From NCBI RefSeq assembly GCF_004362715.1, contig NZ_SNYC01000009.1:1-64000 (forward strand): 64,000 nucleotides of DNA, read 5' to 3'. The notes under the pieces are model-generated. The model searched no databases. It worked only from the letters and a program-made list of their open reading frames with translations, and was not told the origin of the DNA. This DNA is from Pedobacter metabolipauper (GTDB lineage: Bacteria; Bacteroidota; Bacteroidia; Sphingobacteriales; Sphingobacteriaceae). Made by a program: the position numbers and the translations under genes. This document shows positions 35,532-44,758 of the stretch, piece after piece (positions within the stretch are counted from its first letter, which is position 1; each line of letters begins with the position of its first letter).

Positions 35532-36452
35532 ATGACTATTTTAAAACGCCTGTTCGTGTTTTCTACCTTATGCATGTCGCTGTTGATTATTTCTGGCGGA
35601 GATGCTGATGCACAATTAAAAAAAACTACCGATACGGTAAAAGCCCCGCCATTGACCTGGAAAGAGCATTGGTTTGAGCATGATCTGCTTGTAAAACTTG
35701 TTTATCAGGACAAGCATGTGGCATTCTATTATGATGACAACATGTCTAAAACTGTGAAATGGCCATTTAAAGCCATGTCTGATACCTGGGCCTATGTTAA
35801 AAAGACCTATGGTGATTTTGGTCCGGATCCAAAATTATACGTGGTATTTCACCAATCCAACACGCTGACTGGCGGACATCCTTCACCATACTTTGATGCA
35901 AGTCACGATTTCCACAATGTTCTGGATTGCGGTTTACCGGATTGGACAAATTCTACCGGTCAGCAAATCGGCATTCCGATCCATGAGATCGGTCACATTG
36001 TAAACAATGCGAGCCATGGCACTAAAGGTTCTCCTTCTGATGCACTTTGGGGCGACAGCAAATTCATGGAAATCTTCAATTACGATGTATTGATGAACAT
36101 TGGAATGAAAGATGAAGCTGCACGCGTTTTCGAACAAATGCAAGGTCAATATGATAATTTCCCCCGCGCAAGGACCCAGTGGTTTAAAAATTGGTTCTAC
36201 CCGATTTATAGTAAATATGGAAAAGGTAAGGTATTGAATAAATACTTCGAACTGTTATCTGCCAATTATCCTAAGAACGCCAACAACAGGTTTACAAAAA
36301 GAATGACCTGGGGAGATTTTGTTCACTTCTGGAGCGGTGCTGCAGGTGTAAACTTGAAAGAGCAGGCTACTCTTGCTTTTGGATGGTCTGATGTATATGA
36401 AGCGCAATTTAAAAAAGCACAGGAAGATTTTCCAAACGTAAAATACAAGTAA
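35532..36452 (+). CDS. Secreted HEIGH zinc metalloprotease-like protein
   Basis: 306 residues from the ATG at 35532, with signal peptide FVFSTLCMSLLIISGG-DADAQ. The zincin motif HEIGH (151-155) is followed by NNASHG (His162) and FMEIFNYD (Glu180), so either a His or a gluzincin-like Glu could be the third zinc ligand. The short segments WPFKAMSDTWAYVKKTYGDFG and LYVVFHQSN resemble the secreted 'basic secretory'/M60-like zincins of Bacteroidota, but I do not recognise a named family with certainty. It is probably an envelope or extracellular peptidase. It is divergent from the kinase operon and monocistronic, and followed by a strong bidirectional terminator. Confidence 0.75.
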   Translation: MTILKRLFVFSTLCMSLLIISGGDADAQLKKTTDTVKAPPLTWKEHWFEHDLLVKLVYQDKHVAFYYDDNMSKTVKWPFKAMSDTWAYVKKTYGDFGPDPKLYVVFHQSNTLTGGHPSPYFDASHDFHNVLDCGLPDWTNSTGQQIGIPIHEIGHIVNNASHGTKGSPSDALWGDSKFMEIFNYDVLMNIGMKDEAARVFEQMQGQYDNFPRARTQWFKNWFYPIYSKYGKGKVLNKYFELLSANYPKNANNRFTKRMTWGDFVHFWSGAAGVNLKEQATLAFGWSDVYEAQFKKAQEDFPNVKYK

Positions 36453-36490
36453 CACGTTGTACAATATAAGTGAGGTTAACTTAACCTGAC

Positions 36491-36525
36491 AAAAAAAGCT
36501 TCCGGATGATCCGGAAGCTTTTTTT
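36491..36525. terminator. Strong bidirectional intrinsic terminator
   Basis: Perfect 16-bp stem (36491-36506 / 36510-36525) with a 3-nt loop, flanked by seven A on one side and seven T on the other. It ends 2 bp before the stop codon of the converging transglutaminase gene. Confidence 0.95.
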
Positions 36526-36527
36526 GT

Positions 36528-37517
36528 TTACTGCTGCTGTTGTTGCTGTTGCTGGATGATGGCATCCATATGGCGCTGAAAGCTATTTTTTATCGTCTGA
36601 CTTGGCACTGTTGATTTGCTGTAATTAACCTCTTTGGGCTGAACATAGTTTTCGGTCTCCAGGTCTTCATCATCATGTCCTACAGAAACGTTTACTTCCA
36701 TGATGTGTCCGGATGCGCCTTTAAAAACTCCTTTTACCGGTGAGCAGTCACTGAAATCCCTGCCTACGGCAAGTCTCACATGATTTTCATTGGCAATGCA
36801 GTTGTTGGTTGGATCCAGTCCGAGCCAGCCATAATCCGGGATATAAGCCTCAGCCCAGGCATGTGTTGCCCCTTCTCCGCGCATGCCATCTTTGTTCGGA
36901 CAGATATACCCGCTTACATAGCGAGCCGGTATCTTTGTAAACCGCAGCATGGTGGTTAAGATGTGTGCAAAATCCTGACACACTCCTGCCCTTAACCGGA
37001 TAATCTCATCCAGGGTACTGTCTACCGTGGTTACCCCTTTAATGTATTCAAAATGATTGAACACATACTGACAAAACTTAACGGCGGTTTTGTATGGGGT
37101 ATCTTCTTCTGTTCTCAGGTCTTTGGTGATCTGGAGCAGCATATCTGCTTCTTCAAAATACGTATGCTTCAGGTAATCGATATAGGGAACCTCATGCTTA
37201 ATGTCGTCAAGGGTTTTCCACTGGTCTTTTTTAAAGATGCCATCATCTTGCGGCAATGGCTTGGAGATGGTCTCTACATAGATCTTGGAAAAGATCTTAA
37301 GTTGGGTATGGCGTTCTGTTTGTGTAAAGATGCCTACTTCGTTCCCGTAATAATCGATAAAGATATCTACATCCGGTCCGTTGGAAATATTAAGATCATG
37401 CTTGATCACTTTTTGGTAATCGTCTTTGATTGGAAACAGGATGATCTGGTTGGCGCTGTCGCGTACCGGTGAATCGTATTTATAATTGGTGATGTGTTTA
37501 ATTTTGAAGATCGGCAT
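36528..37517 (-). CDS. Transglutaminase-like cysteine protease, third gene of the ATP-grasp/alpha-E cluster
   Basis: 329 residues. The N-terminal transglutaminase-N-like region (about 1-90, IKHITNYKYDSPVRDS) is followed by the catalytic core with Cys180 (AGVCQDFAH), His219 (ATHAWAEAY) and Asp235 (GLDPTN). The C-terminus ends in eight consecutive Gln codons (mixed CAG/CAA). It belongs with the alpha-E and ATP-grasp genes just upstream (11 and 15 bp spacings). Iyer, Aravind and co-workers predicted such clusters to make and trim or cross-link small peptides, by analogy with peptide-ligase families; no product is known. Confidence 0.9.
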   Translation of the reverse strand: MPIFKIKHITNYKYDSPVRDSANQIILFPIKDDYQKVIKHDLNISNGPDVDIFIDYYGNEVGIFTQTERHTQLKIFSKIYVETISKPLPQDDGIFKKDQWKTLDDIKHEVPYIDYLKHTYFEEADMLLQITKDLRTEEDTPYKTAVKFCQYVFNHFEYIKGVTTVDSTLDEIIRLRAGVCQDFAHILTTMLRFTKIPARYVSGYICPNKDGMRGEGATHAWAEAYIPDYGWLGLDPTNNCIANENHVRLAVGRDFSDCSPVKGVFKGASGHIMEVNVSVGHDDEDLETENYVQPKEVNYSKSTVPSQTIKNSFQRHMDAIIQQQQQQQQ

Positions 37518-37528
37518 ACTGCGTTTGT

Positions 37529-38464
37529 TTAGTAGTTTGCAAAATAATATTTATCTAAAAGATTCCCGATCCCGTACAGCTCGTTCTTTAGCTTGATCAG
37601 GTAATTGTGCAGGCCTTCGGCTTCCATGCTGTAAACCGTGGTATAGGTAATGCTGCTGTTTAAACGCCCGATGTTAAAGGATAGGCTGTTGTAATGATCC
37701 AGGTTCTTATCGCTTTTAAGGCGTTCAAAATAACGGAGGATGTTGTTTACAGAATAGATCGCAGAACGGGGAAAGTCTTTATTGAGGATCACCAGTTCCA
37801 TGATGTTATCTGCTTCAAACCCTCCCCTGTATGTTTTTAGATAGAGTTCGTACCCGCCCAGGGAGAGCAGTAAATGCTTCCAGTATGATGTATCGGTAAG
37901 CAGATCGGGATTGCTGGAGATGGAAATGAACTTAATGTCCAGGATATCGATCGACTGAATACTTCGTTCCAGGTACTTGCCGATGCTCATGAAGCTCCGG
38001 ATCTCTCCGCGTTCCATGGTGCTGTCTGCCGTTCCGTAGTACAGCATGACTTGTTTGATCAGGATATCCAGTGCGGTGATTGGATCGTCCTTTTGTACAT
38101 ACCAAAGCAGCTTTGGATCTTTTACGGTATGGTAGTATTCATTTAAACACTGCCACAGGTCTGTAGCAATGTGCTCCTGTACGCTTCTTGCATTTTCCCG
38201 TGCCAGGGTAATGATGTTGATGATGGAATTTGGATTGTCACGGTTAAACAGCAGGTATTCCACTACGGAACGGCTATCGTTCTTGATGGCCGCCATTTCT
38301 TCTTCATTTCCTCCGGAGGAAATGCGGATTACCGGATCCCATGTAAATTCCTGTATGGTATCCTGTGAGGATGCATAGTTGATCTTTAACATCCTTAAAA
38401 TGCCATCACTACGTTCTACATACCTGCTTAACCAATATAAACTTGATGCTACTCTACTTAACAT
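37529..38464 (-). CDS. Alpha-E domain protein (DUF403)
   Basis: 311 residues, almost entirely helical. The start LSRVASSLYWLSRYVERSD is the family signature, and the rest shows repeated acidic helix pairs. This domain is always associated with circularly permuted ATP-grasp proteins, either fused or adjacent, as here (15 bp from the ATP-grasp gene). Its biochemical role is unknown; it may act as an adaptor or substrate carrier for the ATP-grasp ligase. There is no signal peptide or membrane helix, so it is cytosolic. Confidence 0.92.
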   Translation of the reverse strand: MLSRVASSLYWLSRYVERSDGILRMLKINYASSQDTIQEFTWDPVIRISSGGNEEEMAAIKNDSRSVVEYLLFNRDNPNSIINIITLARENARSVQEHIATDLWQCLNEYYHTVKDPKLLWYVQKDDPITALDILIKQVMLYYGTADSTMERGEIRSFMSIGKYLERSIQSIDILDIKFISISSNPDLLTDTSYWKHLLLSLGGYELYLKTYRGGFEADNIMELVILNKDFPRSAIYSVNNILRYFERLKSDKNLDHYNSLSFNIGRLNSSITYTTVYSMEAEGLHNYLIKLKNELYGIGNLLDKYYFANY

Positions 38465-38479
38465 ATAGACTGATAATTT

Positions 38480-39928
38480 TTAAGATGATAAAACCCAGGT
38501 ATCTTTACTGCCGCCGCCCTGTGAGCTGTTTACAACGAGCGATCCTTCTTTTAAGGCCACGCGGGTTAAACCGCCCGGAACAATGGAGATGCCATCCGGC
38601 CCAACGAGCGCATAAGGCCGCAGATCTACCCTTCTCGGCTGCAATACACCATCCATATAACATGGTGCTGTAGAAAGGCTTATTGTAGGCTGTGCAATGA
38701 AATTACGCGGATCTTTAAGGATCTCCTTTTTATAATCTTCCATTTCCTTTTCGGTTGCGGCATGTCCCATCAGCATTCCGTAACCTCCGCTTTCATTTGT
38801 TTTCTTGATGACCATTTTATTCATGTTCTGGAACACGTATTCCTTTTGATCGGGATCATCCAGGCTATATGTTGGAACATTTTTTAACAGGGGCTCTTCA
38901 TTCAGATAGTATTTGATCATGTCCGGCACATAGCTGTAAACCGCTTTATCATCGGCCACTCCGTTTCCTACGGCGTTGATGATGGCCACGTTTCCTTTGC
39001 GGTAGGCACTCATTAATCCGGCTACGCCCAATACACTGCTGGGGTTGAATACAAGGGGATCAATAAAATCATCGTCTACCCTCCTGTAGATCACATCTAC
39101 CTGCTGCAGCCCGGTGGTTGTTTTCATAAATACCTTCTGGTCCCTGATTACAAGGTCCCTTCCCTCTACCAGCTCAACGCCCATCAGCCTTGCCAGTGTG
39201 GTGTGTTCGTAATAGGCCGAGTTATACATACCCGGACTTAGCAGCACGATGGTTGGATTGGATACCGCTCTTGGCGACAGGGCCTGCAGGTTTTTATACA
39301 ATATAGACGGATATTCGGTTACGCTGCGCACTTTGCATTGCGGAATAAGGTCTGGAAATAACCTTTTGGTGATCTCCCGGTTCTCGAGCATATAGCTTAC
39401 TCCGGACGGTGTTCTGAGGTTATCTTCCAGCACGTAGAATGTGCCGTCATAATCACGGATGAGATCAATACCGGCTATGTGGATATAGATGTCGTGCGGT
39501 ACATTTAGCTGGTACATTTCCCGGAGAAAATGGGGACATGAATAAATGAGCGCGGCAGGGATCACTTTATCCTTAATGATAAACTGGTTGCTGTACACAT
39601 CTTTAAGAAACAGGTTAAGGGCCTTTAAACGCTGCTTAATTCCTTTTTCTATAAAGCCCCATTCTGAAGAGGTGATGACACGCGGAATGATGTCAAACGG
39701 AAAGATCTTTTCTATGCCTTCTCCGCTATCATACACCGTAAACGTAATTCCCTGGCTCATGAACAGTCTTTTTGCAAGCTCTTCCTTTTTATTCAGGTCG
39801 CTTGCAGACTCTTTTTTAAGATATTCTACAATTTTATGGTACTGTTCCCTAAGATTATTGTCTGAAATATACATTTCATCCCAGGTATCCGGAACATTTT
39901 GGTACGTATTTAAATTGACACCGCTCAT
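38480..39928 (-). CDS. Circularly permuted type 2 ATP-grasp ligase
   Basis: 482 residues. Family features include PFDIIPRVITSSEWGFIEKGIKQR (split), DLIRDYDGTFYVLEDNLRTPSGVSYM (split), VDVIYRRVDDDFIDP, and the C-terminal LRPYALVGPDGISIVPGGLTRVA region with NSSQGGGSKDTWVL. These proteins have a rearranged ATP-grasp core and are thought to form amide bonds (carboxylate-amine ligation) on a short peptide or carrier. It is the first gene of the three-gene operon; the downstream alpha-E and transglutaminase proteins are its usual partners. It is cytosolic. Confidence 0.92.
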   Translation of the reverse strand: MSGVNLNTYQNVPDTWDEMYISDNNLREQYHKIVEYLKKESASDLNKKEELAKRLFMSQGITFTVYDSGEGIEKIFPFDIIPRVITSSEWGFIEKGIKQRLKALNLFLKDVYSNQFIIKDKVIPAALIYSCPHFLREMYQLNVPHDIYIHIAGIDLIRDYDGTFYVLEDNLRTPSGVSYMLENREITKRLFPDLIPQCKVRSVTEYPSILYKNLQALSPRAVSNPTIVLLSPGMYNSAYYEHTTLARLMGVELVEGRDLVIRDQKVFMKTTTGLQQVDVIYRRVDDDFIDPLVFNPSSVLGVAGLMSAYRKGNVAIINAVGNGVADDKAVYSYVPDMIKYYLNEEPLLKNVPTYSLDDPDQKEYVFQNMNKMVIKKTNESGGYGMLMGHAATEKEMEDYKKEILKDPRNFIAQPTISLSTAPCYMDGVLQPRRVDLRPYALVGPDGISIVPGGLTRVALKEGSLVVNSSQGGGSKDTWVLSS

Positions 39929-40047
39929 ATTCTATTAAATATTCCTAATTATAGTGTATTTTATGCTTAAATCTAAATTATTAAGCAACAAAAAACGCAA
40001 TTACCTTAGAAACACGCTATAAATATTCCGTATCAGCGGTGTTTTAC

Positions 40048-42129
40048 CTAATTAAATGATGAAATCCAATTTTCAGTGTCCGTATTCTGAACAGGTACAT
40101 CTGAAGCAACGATCTTTAATGTTCCGCCTGCATTGATGTCATCCTGGGTAATGTAATTGCGTTTAAGCGCCTTTCCATTTAGAAACACCGATTTGATGTA
40201 TTTGTGTTTTGGATTGTAATTTTCCACTTCGATCTTAAAGGTTTTTCCCTTTGGCAGCTGATAGGTTAGCGTTTGGAATAAAGGTACATTTAAGTAATAT
40301 ACCGGCCAGCCCACACATGCCGGTGAAAATCCGCTTGCGGTAAACACATACCAGGCAGACATGGCCCCTGCATCATCATCCATGGTACGCAGGTAGGCTT
40401 CGGGCGTATTCTGATAGATCTTACCTATAAATGAACCGATGCCACGGCTATTGTCGTTGAAGTAGTTCTGGATCACGGTATCTGCAGCGATCATATTCAT
40501 CCAGTATTGTGACTTTGCACCCTGGCTGGTTGCGTTGTACATAAGGGGCACCTGCAGATCCGGCTCATTGGCATGGTTGTAAAGATCCCTGGCAAAGAAC
40601 TCATCCAGTTTGGCCAGGTATGCGGCTTCACCACCATCCAGTTCGATCAGTCCTTTAACGTCATACGGCACAAACCAACGGTACTGCCAGATGGTTCCCT
40701 GGTACAGGCCGCGTGCCTGCATCTGGTCTACATCCCTTTTATTCATATCCTTAAAATCCTTATCCCAGTATTTTTTATATTCCAGGGCTTTGTTCTTATA
40801 GAATGCAGCTTTCTCTTTGTTTTTCAGGATGCTGAAGATCTCTGACAACGCCCATGCATCATAACTGGACTCCAACGCTTTATCTGGTGCTTTATAATCC
40901 AGGTTATTCACTTCTTTAACCAGTGAATCGGCAATCTTAGCAAAGTCTACCTTGTATCCTTTTCGGTATGCATCCAGCAGGACTACAATGGCATGTTCTG
41001 TACGTACGGTATTGGATGGTTCTGTTTGTGTGGCATAGTCCTTTTTTCCGGAGTTATACAGATCAGCAATGGAGCTGACCATACCTGCATAGCGGTCCGG
41101 AGTGATGATGGACAACAATGGCAGCTGTGTTCTGTAATTGTCCCAGATGGCCCATCCATTGTACCTTAATTCTTTATCCTTTTGCAGTTCTCCTTTGGTA
41201 GACCGGTATTGTCCGTCGTTTTCAGAAATGACATACGGCGACTGCATGGTGCGGTATAACAGGGAGTAGAACAGTTTCGCATTTTCCGTATCTCCTTCTA
41301 CCGCGATCCTGCTTAATAGTGTATTCCAGTCTGCGCTGCTTTTACTTTTTACTGCTTCATAGCTGTTTTTGCTTACTGATGCCTTAGCAGCTTCTGCACT
41401 TACCGACGACAGGGAAACCCGCATTTCTGCTGTTTCTGCATCTGGCTTCAGCATAGCCACGAGCTCATGTGCCGACGTGGCTTTCCAGGAGTCGTTCCCT
41501 TCAAGTTCCAGGTAATAATATACCCGGTATTTACCGGCACTGCATGTTGTTTTTGCATCGATCCATCCGCTTACCGAATTTCCATTTACCTGGTGTTCTT
41601 CTGCTACAAAGCGACCTACAAAACAATGGCTTAGATCGAGATAGATTCCTTTTTCTCCTTTTGGGAATTGATATACGTGTTTACCGGAGTTATTAAGAAC
41701 AGCCATTTTAGCATGAACTTTATTTGAAAAACCAACCTCGTAATAGCCCGGACCTGCATTTTCTGATACCTTAAGAAGTTCTGACTTTGCCGGATCTGCT
41801 CCTAAAAATGGCTTAACCAGGATGTTTCCACCACTTCCCTGGCAGCCTACGCCTTCAAAGCGGTTGTGTGTAAAACCTAGAAACTTTTTAGCCAGGTATT
41901 CATAACCGGTATGGGTATTGGGGTAGGTTTGAGGTCCGATGCTTAACATGCTGAACGGGTATGATGCTGCCGGCGACAACTGACCATGGTCTCCTGCTGA
42001 TCCAAGAAAAACGTTTACCAGGTCAACTGGCTTAGCGGTTTTAACGGAAAAAAAAGAACCCGGGCTTTGTACCTGGGCCAATGCACCTGAGCTTACAAAC
42101 AAACAGACTACAGCTAAAAACTTTCTCAT
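40048..42129 (-). CDS. GH92 family alpha-mannosidase
   Basis: 693 residues with a signal peptide (FLAVVCLFVSSGALAQ). GH92 landmarks are VNVFLGSAGDHGQLSPAASYPFSMLSIGPQ (split), GFTHNRFEGVGCQGSGGN, the EPSNTVRTEHA region and the C-terminal MRTMDDDAGAMSAWYVFTASGFSP. GH92 enzymes are Ca2+-dependent inverting exo-alpha-mannosidases active on alpha-linked mannose of N-glycans or yeast mannan. Its presence beside a beta-mannan locus is odd. It is separated from the epimerase gene by 223 bp, so it may have its own promoter or target glycoprotein mannose released in the same habitats. Confidence 0.88.
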   Translation of the reverse strand: MRKFLAVVCLFVSSGALAQVQSPGSFFSVKTAKPVDLVNVFLGSAGDHGQLSPAASYPFSMLSIGPQTYPNTHTGYEYLAKKFLGFTHNRFEGVGCQGSGGNILVKPFLGADPAKSELLKVSENAGPGYYEVGFSNKVHAKMAVLNNSGKHVYQFPKGEKGIYLDLSHCFVGRFVAEEHQVNGNSVSGWIDAKTTCSAGKYRVYYYLELEGNDSWKATSAHELVAMLKPDAETAEMRVSLSSVSAEAAKASVSKNSYEAVKSKSSADWNTLLSRIAVEGDTENAKLFYSLLYRTMQSPYVISENDGQYRSTKGELQKDKELRYNGWAIWDNYRTQLPLLSIITPDRYAGMVSSIADLYNSGKKDYATQTEPSNTVRTEHAIVVLLDAYRKGYKVDFAKIADSLVKEVNNLDYKAPDKALESSYDAWALSEIFSILKNKEKAAFYKNKALEYKKYWDKDFKDMNKRDVDQMQARGLYQGTIWQYRWFVPYDVKGLIELDGGEAAYLAKLDEFFARDLYNHANEPDLQVPLMYNATSQGAKSQYWMNMIAADTVIQNYFNDNSRGIGSFIGKIYQNTPEAYLRTMDDDAGAMSAWYVFTASGFSPACVGWPVYYLNVPLFQTLTYQLPKGKTFKIEVENYNPKHKYIKSVFLNGKALKRNYITQDDINAGGTLKIVASDVPVQNTDTENWISSFN

Positions 42130-42352
42130 GATCTACGTACTGGATTTTATGATTTACCGGGTTTTATCTATAATAATCGTTGATTATGGATCATTTCCGA
42201 TCCATGCTTCTGCTGTTAAAAAAATTTATCCTTCAACAGCGATCTCAACGCTTTTTAAAAGCCCCTAAATTATAAAATTATATGTTAACCAACTATTAAG
42301 CTTCAAATGTTACCTCAAACAAGTAATACAGATGTTGTTTCCTGGTACAGAT
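42130..42352. other. 223-bp gap between the AGE epimerase and GH92 genes
   Basis: No ORF worth calling. It contains a small hairpin (ggatc-atttcc-gatcc, 42188-42203) and AT-rich sequence that could hold the GH92 promoter. I do not see the 15-bp element shared by the two main mannan operons here (best match only 11 of 15). Confidence 0.5.
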
Positions 42353-43558
42353 TTATCTGTTTAAAAGACCTGAGATGCGCTTTACAATCTCAATACATGC
42401 ACGGCTATTGTGATACGGACACTTCCACAGTCCAACTTTATCTTCTGCAGTCATCACACTTCCGTCTTCTGCTATACCCCAAAACCATTCTCCATTTTTA
42501 TGGTCTATGATCTGGTCTTTAACAAATTGCCAGTTGGCCAGCGATGTTTCCAAATAGCGGGTTTCTGACGAAAGCTGCCAGGCATTAAAAAAGCCGACCA
42601 TACTTTCTGCCTGCACCCACCAATGTTTTTCCCGGTTTAGATGTACAATGGCTGGATCGTACTCATACCATAAGGCGCCATCATCATCGATCGCTTTTAA
42701 AGATGCTTCAGCCATTTTGAGGCTCAGCTCCTTAATTTTAAGGACTGCTTTTTCCTCGTTAATACCTTCGGCCGCTTCCAGCAGCAGCCAGGAAGCCTCG
42801 ATGTCATGGCCATAAGAAATGATCTCCGACTTTATGGTCCAGTCTTCATCAAGGAACAGGTTCAGGTGACCTGTATATGGGTTGATCATGTGATTGCAAA
42901 AGTCATCCAGCAACGCTTTGATCTTTTCTTTTAATGATGGGTCTGGCCAGATTGCGTATAATGTTGTAAATGCTTCGAGGACGTGTAAATGCGTATTCAT
43001 GGTCTTCTTTTCATTCGCATCCTTATCGCTCAGCCTGAGATCTTCTATGCTTTGCCACTCCCGGGTAAACGCTTCAAAATAACCTCCCCGTTTCGGATCG
43101 TAACTGTACTTAACCAGGTCTTTATACAGCGCTATCGCTTTCAGCTTTGCTTCTTCATTCTTGCTGGCCAGGTAATATTCGCTAAACGCATAGATAGTAA
43201 ATGCAATGGCATAGATCTGTTTTTTGGTATCTAAGGGATTACCCTTATAGTTTACCGTCCAGAATACCCCTCCAAATTCCTGATCTATGAAATGATCATT
43301 GATATACGCATACGCACGATCTGCCATTTGAAGATATTCCTTTTGCGGGTTAAGATGATATGCAGCAGCAAAGGTCCACAGGATCCTGGCATTTAATACT
43401 GATCCTTTTGGTGCCTGCGGATCGGCATGGCTATCCGTATGGATCTTCCCTTTAAAACCTCCGTACTCTGGATCGGGCGTAAACGTCATCCAATAATCGA
43501 GGATGCTTTTCAGTTCATCCTCAAGTTCTGCTGCATATAATTTTAATCTTCCCGGCAT
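42353..43558 (-). CDS. AGE-family epimerase, probably mannobiose/cellobiose 2-epimerase
   Basis: 401 residues, usual for the (alpha/alpha)6 barrel AGE/cellobiose-2-epimerase family. Segments GGFKGKIHTDSHADPQAPKGS (in parts), RAYAYINDHFIDQEFGGVFW, HLHVLEAFTTLYAIWP and the C-terminal GLWKCPYHNSRACIEIVKR match cellobiose 2-epimerases, whose catalytic His residues lie in such positions. In mannan loci this enzyme turns mannobiose (Man-beta-1,4-Man) into Man-beta-1,4-Glc, the substrate of the GH130 phosphorylase encoded 6 bp upstream in the same operon. It is cytosolic, with no signal peptide. Confidence 0.9.
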   Translation of the reverse strand: MPGRLKLYAAELEDELKSILDYWMTFTPDPEYGGFKGKIHTDSHADPQAPKGSVLNARILWTFAAAYHLNPQKEYLQMADRAYAYINDHFIDQEFGGVFWTVNYKGNPLDTKKQIYAIAFTIYAFSEYYLASKNEEAKLKAIALYKDLVKYSYDPKRGGYFEAFTREWQSIEDLRLSDKDANEKKTMNTHLHVLEAFTTLYAIWPDPSLKEKIKALLDDFCNHMINPYTGHLNLFLDEDWTIKSEIISYGHDIEASWLLLEAAEGINEEKAVLKIKELSLKMAEASLKAIDDDGALWYEYDPAIVHLNREKHWWVQAESMVGFFNAWQLSSETRYLETSLANWQFVKDQIIDHKNGEWFWGIAEDGSVMTAEDKVGLWKCPYHNSRACIEIVKRISGLLNR

Positions 43559-43564
43559 GTAGCT

Positions 43565-44743
43565 TTAGTTTTTTTGAACCAGCTGGTTACTTTCTATGTT
43601 CTGCAGAATGGTCTGAACGGATGCTGCAGAACGGAATCCATCTGCAGGGGTGTTCATCACATAATCCAGCAACACTGCTAAGGTACTGGTTGCTACGTGC
43701 ATCCGGGTATCGGATGATGCATAATATATATATATTGTTCCATCTTCATCCAGGATCCAGCCGTTGCTGAACACTACATTAGAAACATCTCCGATGCGCT
43801 CTTCTCCTTCCGGAGCAATAAAATATCCTGCAGGTTTGTAAATCACTTTGGTCAGATCATTCAGATCTGTCATGAACATATACAGTACATACCTGAGTCC
43901 TGCCGCAGTATTGCGAACACCATGTGCTAAAAATAACCAGCCATGTTCAGTTTTGAGCGGCTCCGGACCCATTCCATTTTTGGCTTCATATACCGTGTGG
44001 TAATTTTTATTGTCTACAATGGTTTCCTTTTCAATTACAGCGTGTTCAATCGAATCGCTCAATCCAAATCCGATCCCGCCTCCCGTTCCGCTTTCAATAA
44101 AGCCATCCTGAGGGCGGGTATAGAACGCATATTTTCCATTTACAAACTCAGGATGCAATACTACATTCCGTTGTTGCGGTGATGGTGTTTTGAGATCTGG
44201 CAAACGCTCCCATGTTTTCAGATCCCGGGTGCGTACTATTCCACACTGCGCTACCGCCATGGACTGGTCATGCGCCGGTGCATTTGGATCTTTACGTTCT
44301 GTACAGAACAGCCCGTACATCCAACCATCTTCATGTGCTACAATCCGCATATCGTATACGTTGGTGTCTGGCTCATCTGTTTCCGGCAATATTACCGGCT
44401 GATCCCAGAATGTAAAATGATCTATCCCATTCGGGCTTTCTGCAACGGCAAAGAAGGACTTACGGTCTGCACCCTCTACCCTGACCAGCAGCATATATTT
44501 ATTCTGAAACTTAATCGCCCCGGCATTAAACGTAGCATTGATACCGATCCGTTCCAGCAGGTTGGGGTTACGTTCCGGGTCAAAGTCATACCTCCAGTTT
44601 AGTGGGGTATGTGCAGCGGTAAGCACCGGATACTCATACCGGCTATAAATGCCGTTTCCCAACGCTGATTTTGTATTTTCTTTTGATATAAGTTCTTTAT
44701 AACTATCTGTAAGGTCTTTTAACCTCTGTTCGAAATTATTCAT
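43565..44743 (-). CDS. GH130 4-O-beta-D-mannosyl-D-glucose phosphorylase
   Basis: 392 residues, cytosolic. The start (NWRYDFDPERNPNLLERIGI) and VYDMRIVAHEDGWMYG with Asp131 match the catalytic Asp131 of Bacteroides fragilis mannosylglucose phosphorylase (GH130 subfamily 1). The reaction is Man-beta-1,4-Glc plus phosphate giving alpha-mannose-1-phosphate plus glucose. It lies between the symporter and epimerase genes with 15 and 6 bp spacing, which reconstructs the known mannobiose catabolic pathway of Bacteroidota. Confidence 0.92.
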   Translation of the reverse strand: MNNFEQRLKDLTDSYKELISKENTKSALGNGIYSRYEYPVLTAAHTPLNWRYDFDPERNPNLLERIGINATFNAGAIKFQNKYMLLVRVEGADRKSFFAVAESPNGIDHFTFWDQPVILPETDEPDTNVYDMRIVAHEDGWMYGLFCTERKDPNAPAHDQSMAVAQCGIVRTRDLKTWERLPDLKTPSPQQRNVVLHPEFVNGKYAFYTRPQDGFIESGTGGGIGFGLSDSIEHAVIEKETIVDNKNYHTVYEAKNGMGPEPLKTEHGWLFLAHGVRNTAAGLRYVLYMFMTDLNDLTKVIYKPAGYFIAPEGEERIGDVSNVVFSNGWILDEDGTIYIYYASSDTRMHVATSTLAVLLDYVMNTPADGFRSAASVQTILQNIESNQLVQKN

Positions 44744-44758
44744 CGTACTATTCTATTT

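Noticed and set aside
42275..42289. Third copy of the mannan promoter element upstream of GH92
   Set aside because: Only 11 of 15 positions match and no -7 box lies 22 bp away.
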